A stretch of DNA of 64,000 nucleotides, from contig NZ_FZPC01000007.1 of NCBI RefSeq assembly GCF_900187975.1, positions 155,476 to 219,475 on the forward strand. The letters are read 5' to 3'. Shown piece by piece: positions 20,401 to 26,822 of the stretch. A model generated the notes under the pieces. That model saw nothing but the letters and a program-made list of their open reading frames with translations. It was not told the origin of the DNA and made no database searches. Within the stretch, counting starts at the first letter, position 1. Every line of letters starts with the position of its first letter. A program made the position numbers and the translations under genes. The stretch is from Pseudomonas delhiensis (GTDB taxonomy: Bacteria > Pseudomonadota > Gammaproteobacteria > Pseudomonadales > Pseudomonadaceae).

Positions 20401-20763
20401 TTCGTAGAAATGAAGGGGACGTTTCCAATACCCCTCCAACCCTTTTGGAATGGCCTTGCTCAGCTCACCCGGCGACAGATTGAATCCCAAAGCTTTCCAG
20501 ATCGGGTCCCAGGTCCAGGCATACTCGCTGCGGTACTCACGGCGATACCACTCCGAACCAAAAAGCACCAAACAGGCACAGGCTGCGGGGTCCTTTAACG
20601 CGGCATCAAAGCCCCCCAACTCACGGAGCAAATGCTGCAGCTCTCCGTACTCTTCGAGACTGCAGTGGTACGCATAGAGTCCGCGCTGATCAGGCGCTGA
20701 AAGCCCACGACGCTGGAGAAAGCGACCCAGCCAGGACGAGTACTTGATTACGGAGTACGACAT
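17428..20763 (-). CDS. druH: Druantia type III protein DruH
   Basis: This 1111-aa protein shows no catalytic motif that I recognise. Its identity rests on its size and on being the immediate overlapping partner of a DruE helicase, the two-gene arrangement that defines Druantia type III. The ATG at 20763 follows GGGAGGG at 5-bp spacing and is preferred over a start 16 codons upstream. The middle of the protein is rich in short beta-type segments, while the ends look helical. Its molecular role in DruH-DruE defence is not established by this sequence. Confidence 0.8.
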   Translation of the reverse strand: MSYSVIKYSSWLGRFLQRRGLSAPDQRGLYAYHCSLEEYGELQHLLRELGGFDAALKDPAACACLVLFGSEWYRREYRSEYAWTWDPIWKALGFNLSPGELSKAIPKGLEGYWKRPLHFYEAGHRDFLGSLFGEGGLPFQVLREGGSRFQSLFDRLLRQYDQWHLLGLNTLQQVEQQLEKASLPQVFASRTSVELIARMVDELVALVRNYGLPQVDEPVARLDALNPKWRELFPLPLDNETGSELLNGLLKTATIEGKKRRRDAAGWSCRYFWHEAQPDVLKVQVSMPEEVVLRLTTQPSTTRFELAIVEDGQVIAALGPGYALVDNGVAHIRLRVREVIGKRQDCSAQLSLVAMAGGMLIATQPIEGSAVALGEVPLGFEPVNDRWQLCGQASFNTAGEELLLVLPDGGKLNMAAEGEEAIFSDMASAFSLHTVKVQGKAQFQVESDELYRIRTGHAAGLGLGLELAGTQIDWPTKPALTFIGLPRVQWPTVAGELQQQGGDLYVAGKQPGSGLLQDVLGTQYVSVRNRSGDALLRRRVGILPTDFRVELRSGEKPGQGSILVHSRQRCLLQIVDDSLQVQQVKHEGHTELRLLAKGFPLVRVRLSVTPSLMADPVEIDLPFPNSGSLAFDGTGKQLKRDLSVDDLLGARLYLFGRAGAPTRFSLELTLRGSAARNACYSWTYTAAEKPLEISLFNIREQIVDLLSLQSGIDQVVELRVFGNGQDASYRIRRYSTEMQLDRDRQMLCAANLHDGADAIPEPVLMLLHDPMRSSIALSSRTSEGVPTGDFELPIAVERDGPWLVLPKSGSSVSFRPLFIAGGWQSLAPSDGIQSLQKAVLTFDHASPVSSFTPVLDAMAVNPMHSGWQFLRALYEGYGYLPLATFEVWKALVGHTRALAMALFKFEMEAKFLGRLEAEFPIFWEFLPIAEIHLAAKRFAAFLKVKGVAEEAIDALIGRMFSRLGETYPAYGQSVQRFLSGKPVGPEIKVPLATFKSVLHGWYLELIRERSEAKWPEFGGERLVRWHSSQGGSVIAFRSEMDYRNAVLYLPVFAAAVACGKARFTDVFVDGVEAIFFLRQVRDFDSKWFNSIYQYCLLNSVMDMQKAESVNG

Positions 20764-20814
20764 GAAAACCCTCCCTGATGGAATTACCCTTCCCAATCTC
20801 CATGAACACACACC

Positions 20815-21150
20815 TTAGGTCAGCGGAACCCAATCCCCCTCTCCGCAACCGGTGCGGATAGAGCTGATCATCTGCTCGACCGCCGCGCGCTCAACGTACT
20901 GTGGATTCCCACCCCGGTAGCGATCTTGAAAATAGCCCTGCCCACTGCAGGTCAGTCTGTAGCCTTCGGGCACTCGCTCGATTCGCCCTGCATCCAGATG
21001 AGTCTGAAAGTTTTTCAGGAACCGCTTCAATGGAAACGACTTGCCTTTATCCATTTCCGTGGCCTCAAGAATGGCTGCCATGTATGTCCACAGCCGGCGT
21101 CCTGAAGGGGTTTTCGCCAGTTTGTAGAGCTGAGTAGTGTGATCAATCAT
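20815..21150 (-). CDS. Hypothetical 111-aa protein upstream of druH
   Basis: This small protein (MIDHTTQLYKLAKTP...) is not recognised. It is basic in the first 60 residues and carries segments (RIERVPEGYRLT and following) that could form a small winged-helix, which is a guess. Its ATG overlaps the stop of the upstream nucleotidase gene (ATGA), and its stop lies 51 bp before druH, so it is co-transcribed with both. It may be an accessory or regulator of Druantia or part of the upstream module. Confidence 0.65.
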   Translation of the reverse strand: MIDHTTQLYKLAKTPSGRRLWTYMAAILEATEMDKGKSFPLKRFLKNFQTHLDAGRIERVPEGYRLTCSGQGYFQDRYRGGNPQYVERAAVEQMISSIRTGCGEGDWVPLT

Positions 21151-22127
21151 GAATGCTTCCACTCCACTGCATCGCTAATAGCTAAGCCAGACTTGGTTAG
21201 ATATGGCACTTTGCCAGATGGTACTAAATTGGCTGCGGCCTCCAAGTGCACATCTTGGTCATCGAAAAAGATGTGCGGAGTGAAGGCGCTGAGCACTTTT
21301 GCTTTGCCGACGCCACCCAGGAAAAAGGCCTCATCGACGCAGACGCCCCAGGCGCGCAGGGTATTGATGACTCGCATTTCAGAGGGCGAATTGCGGGCGG
21401 TGACAATGGCAATCCTGATCGGAGAATCCTTGCCGCCAGTGGGCAGGCGCTCCTGCAGACGGGCCAGCTTTATCAGCAGGCTGGCATAAGGGCCCTCTTC
21501 CATCGGTGTATGCTGCAGCGCATCTTCCTGGGCCTTGAAGGCGTCCAGCCCCTGGGTTTTGTAAACCAGTTCACTGGCGTCGGAGAACAGCACCGCGTCA
21601 CCGTCGAAGGCGATGCGCACCTGGCCCTCGGGGATTTGCGGGGCGTTGGCCGGTGGAGCCTTGAGGATAGCAGCGGCACATTGCCGGGAGTCGATGACCT
21701 TTTGTGCATCCTCCACATTGGTGGTCAGGAACAGGTCGACGTCGAAGGCATCCATGTAGTCGGCCACCGACTCGCCGCCAGTAAAGGCCGAGCGGGTAAT
21801 CGCCAACAGGTCACGGCGAATAGTCTTGAGCACGCGGATGCCAGTGTCCGGGCTATTGCGCGACATCACCACCACCTCGACCAGTGGGGAGGTCTCGCCA
21901 CCTTTCATATGCTGGTTGAGATCGAGCAACGCCTTAACCAGGTGATAACCGGTGCCCGGTGCCAGCGGCTCGTCCTCACGCTCCTGCATATATCGGCGGT
22001 AGTTGTCGATCACGCTTTCCGGATCGTCCTCCAAAGCAGCCTTGAACATCTGATCGGACTCGCTCATGTCGTACAGAGCCGTCGCGGAAATGCCCACCAC
22101 CAGGGTTTTGCTCAAATCCAACGCCAT
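21147..22127 (-). CDS. Cytosolic 5'-nucleotidase family protein
   Basis: This 326-aa protein matches the cytosolic 5'-nucleotidase family (PF06189, related to NT5C1). Marks include the LVVGISATALYDM N-terminus, VVMSRNSPDTGIRVLKTI, the haloacid-dehalogenase-like nucleophile motif AFDGDAVLF (about residues 173-181), ITRSAFTGG and a C-terminal FFDDQDVHL metal-binding block. Such enzymes dephosphorylate nucleoside monophosphates. The ATG follows AAGGGAAG. It sits between a coiled-coil protein gene (44 bp upstream) and the 111-aa gene (overlap). In a defence island this raises the possibility of nucleotide depletion or second-messenger turnover (inference). Confidence 0.85.
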   Translation of the reverse strand: MALDLSKTLVVGISATALYDMSESDQMFKAALEDDPESVIDNYRRYMQEREDEPLAPGTGYHLVKALLDLNQHMKGGETSPLVEVVVMSRNSPDTGIRVLKTIRRDLLAITRSAFTGGESVADYMDAFDVDLFLTTNVEDAQKVIDSRQCAAAILKAPPANAPQIPEGQVRIAFDGDAVLFSDASELVYKTQGLDAFKAQEDALQHTPMEEGPYASLLIKLARLQERLPTGGKDSPIRIAIVTARNSPSEMRVINTLRAWGVCVDEAFFLGGVGKAKVLSAFTPHIFFDDQDVHLEAAANLVPSGKVPYLTKSGLAISDAVEWKHS

Positions 22128-22171
22128 CGCAAACGCTTCCCTTTATCCTCTGTATCGTCAGAACGGCTATT

Positions 22172-23110
22172 TCATGCCGCCAGAAAACGAATCTCCGAGA
22201 CCTCTTCATTGAGCAACTCGGCCGCTTCTGGATGACTCGCGGCGTACTCCAACAAGCCAAGCTGATAGTCGATGGCAGGGGCAGCTTGCTTGCGGAACTC
22301 TAGGAAAGACACGACGTTATCGCCTGCGTCCTGGGTCAATTGCTCGACCCACTCCTGATTGGCAGCAATGGCCTCGACAACCACCGTACTGATCTGCAGC
22401 CAGTCCTCCTGCAGCTCTCGCAGGGTATCGATGGCGTACTTCTCACCCGCAGTGCGCTGCTGTACGTATGCTTGCAGGAAGCCGACGTACATCATGCGTT
22501 GCTGCAGGCTCTGCAGCACATCAAGGGACTCAACGAAGCCTTCTCTCGTGACTTCGGTTGTCGCTCGGCTCAACGTCAGCTTGGTGATCTCGTATTGCTC
22601 GTGCAGATTACCAACCTGACTCTTGAGCCCCTGAATATCGCCCTGCTCGGCAAATTGGCGAACAGTCTTGAGCGCGGCACGGAAGCGCGCGTTGTCACGC
22701 AACTCCTCCCGCGCCTTGGCATCACTGGCCATCTCAATCAACACGTCGAGCTTTTCCGACTGTTGCTGCAACTGCTCGGAAATGCCATTGAGCTTCTTGC
22801 AAACGATGGCAAAGCCGGCAACCGAAACCGCCAGATTGAGCCCGGACAACGCCAGGTTCGCGTATTGCAGGTTTTGCAGCACACCCAGGGACTCCTGGGC
22901 GTCACTAAGTGCCTGCTGAAGCTTGGCAAGCTGCTCTGAGGCCTGGACTGCATCACCCGGGAACTGAAGATGGCCAACGATTTGCCCGCCCTTAGGGTTA
23001 CCTGCGGAATACCTGACAACGCCACCCCAAACGGTATAAAGCCCAGATCGGATACCCTCAAGGATCTCCGGCGCAGAGCTAAGCGCTCTTACAAGAATTT
23101 CAGCGCTCAT
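22172..23110 (-). CDS. Coiled-coil protein with one membrane segment, unknown function
   Basis: This 312-aa protein is not recognised. Residues 40-85 and 110-200 are predicted by eye to be coiled coil (many Q/L/E heptads), separated by one hydrophobic stretch LALSGLNLAVSVAGFAIV near residue 90-108. The start ATG (MSAEILVRAL) overlaps the stop of the upstream YaaW-like gene (ATGA), with GAGGG as ribosome-binding site, so the two are translationally coupled. The pair may form a membrane-associated complex; function unknown. Confidence 0.75.
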   Translation of the reverse strand: MSAEILVRALSSAPEILEGIRSGLYTVWGGVVRYSAGNPKGGQIVGHLQFPGDAVQASEQLAKLQQALSDAQESLGVLQNLQYANLALSGLNLAVSVAGFAIVCKKLNGISEQLQQQSEKLDVLIEMASDAKAREELRDNARFRAALKTVRQFAEQGDIQGLKSQVGNLHEQYEITKLTLSRATTEVTREGFVESLDVLQSLQQRMMYVGFLQAYVQQRTAGEKYAIDTLRELQEDWLQISTVVVEAIAANQEWVEQLTQDAGDNVVSFLEFRKQAAPAIDYQLGLLEYAASHPEAAELLNEEVSEIRFLAA

Positions 23111-23874
23111 AAACACGCCCTCAAACGGTTATCAAAATCCTCGTGATCCGCAGCGACAACGCCAGCACGGATTCGCGCGATGTGAACGACAATCGTGGTC
23201 AGCCCTTCCAGCTCTGGTCTTTTCTTGTTGTTGAATGCCCAAACACCTGCGCTGACAGCACCAACCGCCGTCAGCGGCAGCGCCGCCAACATGCCCGCCG
23301 CCGCCACTGAACCGACCGCAGCCACCGAACCCAGCGCACCACTCAGCAGGCCGCCGCCGGCAGTGCCCATACCCAGCTTGCCTAATGGCCCCAGTACAGC
23401 TGAGAAGGATTTATTAAGGCGTGCCCGGCCCAACCACGAACCACTGCCCGCCTGGCTTTCCGCTTTTGCTGACTCAGCCTGCTCGGCCAGTTTCTCAACC
23501 AGCTTTGCCAGTACCTTCTCCTCGATAGCCGAGGTGCTATCTGTCTTGCTGAATTCAGCCTTCAGCTCACTAGCGACATCCCGCACTACCTCGTCGTAAC
23601 TGACCGGTTCACCTCGACGCAACAAGCTGGCCAGACTGACACTGCCCAGCGCACGGATCTCGAAAGCGATTTCGTCGACCACCTTGTACAGTTCGCCGGC
23701 CTCGAAGCACTGAGCAAGTCGCTGCCGCGCCGAATCATCGCCAAGCAGGCGGTCATGGGCCTTATCCAGCAGAATCTCGCCAATGGCGACCAGCTCACCC
23801 GGCGTCGCCAACTGCAGCAGCTCCTCCAGCCCGATATGCCTTCTGATCAGTGGCCGTTTTTCGCTATTGCTCAT
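23107..23874 (-). CDS. YaaW/UPF0174-like membrane protein
   Basis: This 255-aa protein resembles the uncharacterised YaaW (UPF0174) family: an N-terminal helical region with LGSVSLASLLRRGEPVSYDEVVRDVASELK (matching the GGDSIANKLRGHGKLYRAILLDVSKRLK type of block) and a C-terminal glycine/alanine-rich hydrophobic part (GTAGGGLLSGALGSVAAVG and AAGMLAALPLTAVGAVSAGVWAF, about residues 165-215). It is the first gene of a unit running through the coiled-coil protein, nucleotidase and 111-aa gene toward druHE. Function is unknown. Confidence 0.6.
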   Translation of the reverse strand: MSNSEKRPLIRRHIGLEELLQLATPGELVAIGEILLDKAHDRLLGDDSARQRLAQCFEAGELYKVVDEIAFEIRALGSVSLASLLRRGEPVSYDEVVRDVASELKAEFSKTDSTSAIEEKVLAKLVEKLAEQAESAKAESQAGSGSWLGRARLNKSFSAVLGPLGKLGMGTAGGGLLSGALGSVAAVGSVAAAGMLAALPLTAVGAVSAGVWAFNNKKRPELEGLTTIVVHIARIRAGVVAADHEDFDNRLRACL

Positions 23875-23924
23875 ACATCAATTCCTTACATGCATGATCT
23901 AAATGGTTGTCGCTCACTCGTGAC

Positions 23925-24035
23925 TCAGCCTGCTTCCAGCAGAGCCAAGAGGCCGGTCAGGGCTTCGTCGATAGGAATGACGGTGGTGGCGCGGTAGCCG
24001 CGAAAATGGCTGAGTTTGACGGACTTAAGGCGCAT
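23925..24035 (-). pseudogene. 36-aa remnant of an OLD/SMC-like AAA ATPase
   Basis: A short frame with GGA ribosome-binding site starts MRLKSVKLSHFRGYR and continues VIPIDEALTGL-LALLEAG. This is the hallmark N-terminus of AAA ATPases of overcoming-lysogenization/RecF type (the 'FRGYR' strand), but the Walker A that should follow TGL is missing and the frame stops after LLEAG. It looks like an internal deletion joining the first 28 codons to a short tail. It sits 14 bp after hsdS on the same strand. A real 36-aa product is possible but would have no known function. Confidence 0.6.
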
Positions 24036-24049
24036 GGGGATTTCCTTAT

Positions 24050-25210
24050 CTATAGCTGACCAGAAAAGGCCTTTTGAGAAAGCGAACTGAATAACTCAAC
24101 ATCCCCTTCAGCGAGCGATTGCTTGACAGCACCAATGCGCTTGACAACAGCCAGATATTTATCTTGAAGCGCAACAGGCGGGACAAATGGCACAAACTCA
24201 GAGAGCACTGACTTATTAATTGTTGCTATACCCGTAGTTTGCTTCCCAACCTTCAAGAAATACCTCTTCCCCCTCGGAGAAGAAATAATCGCGCTAAGAA
24301 AAGCGGGGCGCACACGCTCTTTATCATTGACCCTAACCGAGAAAATGTGATTCTGGTGTAAGCACCCTTCAACCTCACCACACCACACATGACCACGTCC
24401 CAACTTATCTGGATCACCGCCTTCCGTCAGAAGAATATCGCCCTCCAGAAGCAAGCATTTCTCGGCATCCCTCTTGGAAACGGTAATCCGCTGCACATCA
24501 GCCAGATCAAGATAACCATCTTGAACATTGGCAACCCGCATATAAGGACGCGTCACGCTTTCTTCTGGCTTAACTGCCTTTCCTTTGGTTACGCCAGAGC
24601 GGATATCAGAAATTTCATTAAGCACATATTCATCCCACCCCTTCGGATTGGTCACCGGGTCACCGAACATCTCCAGAAACACGGCGCGGAGGAAGTTGTC
24701 GGCGAGCTGGATGGCTTGCTGGCGTTTGCGGCGGATGGCGTCGGCCTTGTCGAGGATGGCGGCGATGCGCTTTTGTTCGGGCAGGGGTGGGAGGGGGATA
24801 GGGATCAGACTTGCATCCCCTTTAGTCAACTTAGCCCTAGTCGCGCCTTTGATGAATGGAGTTACGTCATACCGCTGCAATACGCGATAGAGAAACCTTA
24901 GATCAAGCGAAGCCTTCGGCCTTATAACGTGCGCGTGATTATTTACCCAGTACCGCCCATCCGCTATATACGCGATGTCTCGATCTGGATTTCCAAAATT
25001 ACCACCGTCCTCGGCCAGCAACAGCAAAGGTTCGTCAAAGATGAAACCATCTATAGTCCCCTGAATACCGTTGGCGCCGTAGTAAGGATAAGGGCCTGCG
25101 ACTCTGTCAGAAGCCGTAACTGGTCGACGCATGTTATCTAGAAACGTAACAGCTTCACCCAACGGAACCACATCCCAGCGCTCGGGAAAGATATCTGCCC
25201 GGAGCATCAC
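24050..25210 (-). CDS. hsdS: Type I restriction-modification specificity subunit
   Basis: This 386-aa DNA-recognition subunit has two target-recognition domains (about residues 8-150 and 190-355) separated by conserved helical spacers; the first spacer shows PLPPLPEQKRIAAILDKADAIRRKR near 140-165. HsdS dictates the bipartite target of both methylation and restriction. Its ATG overlaps the hsdM stop (ATGA). The target sequence cannot be read from the protein. The TRDs are the fastest-evolving part and often recombine. Confidence 0.93.
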   Translation of the reverse strand: MMLRADIFPERWDVVPLGEAVTFLDNMRRPVTASDRVAGPYPYYGANGIQGTIDGFIFDEPLLLLAEDGGNFGNPDRDIAYIADGRYWVNNHAHVIRPKASLDLRFLYRVLQRYDVTPFIKGATRAKLTKGDASLIPIPLPPLPEQKRIAAILDKADAIRRKRQQAIQLADNFLRAVFLEMFGDPVTNPKGWDEYVLNEISDIRSGVTKGKAVKPEESVTRPYMRVANVQDGYLDLADVQRITVSKRDAEKCLLLEGDILLTEGGDPDKLGRGHVWCGEVEGCLHQNHIFSVRVNDKERVRPAFLSAIISSPRGKRYFLKVGKQTTGIATINKSVLSEFVPFVPPVALQDKYLAVVKRIGAVKQSLAEGDVELFSSLSQKAFSGQL

Positions 25211-26790
25211 AGCATCCCCTCCAGCTCATCCAGATCCGCCAGAACCTCCTGCTCCAGCCCCTTTAGCCGTTGCAGAATCACTTTCGGGTCTTCGAACTGT
25301 TCCTGCTGGTACTCCACTTCCTTGTAGCGGTTAATGGAGAGGTCGTATTTGTTGTCGGCGATATCCTCGGCCGGCACGACAAAGGCCTTTTTGCGCTTGT
25401 CGCCGAACAGGGTATTGATGGTGCTGGCACTGAGATTGCCCTCGACCATCTGCCGGTATTTATGCCACTGGGCGATGGCATCGGGCAGGTCGTTGCTACC
25501 CTCGCCTTTCAGCTCGGTGCGCTTGTCGTCAAGCGAGTAACCGTCGGCCTGCAGGTCATAGAACCACACGCGCTCGGTAGTGCCGCCCTTGGTGAAAATC
25601 AGGATGGCAGTGCTGACGCCGGCGTAGGGTTTGAACACACCACTGGGCAGGCTAACGATGCCTTCCAACTGGTTGTTGTCGAGCAGCTCCTGACGCAGTT
25701 GCTGGTGAGCCTTGGAGGAGCCGAACAGCACACCGTCCGGCACGATCACGGCGGCGCGGCCACCGAGCTTAAGCGAGCGGAGGATATGGGCGACGAACAG
25801 CAGCTCGGTCTTCTTGGTTTTCACCAGGCCAAGCACGTCGGGGTTGGTATTGGTTTCGTCCAGGCTGCCTTTGAACGGCGGGTTGGCCAGCACCACGTCG
25901 AAGAAGTCCTGCTCTTGACGCGGGTAGTGCTCCTTGATGGATTTGCTCAGGGAGTCCTGGTAGCGGATGTGCGCGCCGTTCACGCCGTGCAGCATCATGT
26001 TCATGCTGGAGACGCGCAGCATGGTGGTGTCGAAGTCGAAGCCCCAGAACATCTGGGTATTGATGTGCTGGCGGTAGGGCTCCAGCAGGTCGCCGGTGAA
26101 ATGCTGATTGCCGTCTTCATCGGTGAAGATGCCGGCCTCACTGGAATGCACGCAGTTGAGGTATTCCATGGTGCGGGCGAGAAAGCCCGCTGTGCCGCAA
26201 GCCGGGTCACAAATTACGTCCGTAGGCTGCGGTGCAATCAGCTCGATCATCGCATCGATGATGTGGCGCGGTGTGCGGAACTGGCCGTTGATGCCGGCGG
26301 TGGTGAGCTTGCTCAGCAGGTATTCGTAGATATCGCCCTTCACGTCGCTCTGGGTCAGCGGCAAGTCGTTGACCATTTCCACGGCAGAGGCCAGCACCGA
26401 CTCGTTCTTGATCTCCAGGTCGGCGTCCTGCATGTATTCGCTGATGTGGCCGAGCCCTTCACGCTCGCCGCCTTCGCCTTCAGCACTACCGAGCTTGGCG
26501 AAGAAGGGGTAGACGTTTTGCTTGAGGTGCTTGTGCAGCTCCTTGCCGCTCATGTTGCGGAAGTTCTTCCAGCGCAGCAGTTGGCCTTCCGGTGTGTTGG
26601 GGAACAGGCGGTCGAAGGCCTTGCCGGTGCGGTTGGCTTTGCGCTCAGCCACGTCTTCCTGCATGTCGAGCATACGGGCAAACATCAGGTAGCTGATCTG
26701 CTCGATCACGGTCAGCGGGTTGGTGATGCCGCCAGTCCAGAATTTTTCCCAGAGCTTGTCGATATCGTTGCGGATTTTGCCGGTGAGCAT
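25207..26790 (-). CDS. hsdM: Type I restriction-modification DNA methyltransferase subunit
   Basis: This 527-aa N6-adenine methyltransferase has an N-terminal HsdM_N region (residues 1-140), SAM-binding motif DPACGTAGFLARTMEYL (about 200-216) and catalytic motif NPPF (about 305). It pairs with HsdS to protect host DNA and with HsdR to cut foreign DNA. It is followed by hsdS with a 4-bp overlap and preceded by rmuC with a 32-bp gap, so all lie in one minus-strand operon. Confidence 0.95.
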   Translation of the reverse strand: MLTGKIRNDIDKLWEKFWTGGITNPLTVIEQISYLMFARMLDMQEDVAERKANRTGKAFDRLFPNTPEGQLLRWKNFRNMSGKELHKHLKQNVYPFFAKLGSAEGEGGEREGLGHISEYMQDADLEIKNESVLASAVEMVNDLPLTQSDVKGDIYEYLLSKLTTAGINGQFRTPRHIIDAMIELIAPQPTDVICDPACGTAGFLARTMEYLNCVHSSEAGIFTDEDGNQHFTGDLLEPYRQHINTQMFWGFDFDTTMLRVSSMNMMLHGVNGAHIRYQDSLSKSIKEHYPRQEQDFFDVVLANPPFKGSLDETNTNPDVLGLVKTKKTELLFVAHILRSLKLGGRAAVIVPDGVLFGSSKAHQQLRQELLDNNQLEGIVSLPSGVFKPYAGVSTAILIFTKGGTTERVWFYDLQADGYSLDDKRTELKGEGSNDLPDAIAQWHKYRQMVEGNLSASTINTLFGDKRKKAFVVPAEDIADNKYDLSINRYKEVEYQQEQFEDPKVILQRLKGLEQEVLADLDELEGML

Positions 26791-26822
26791 TCGGGGTACT
26801 TCTCTCGTTCAAAAAAGGGTTG

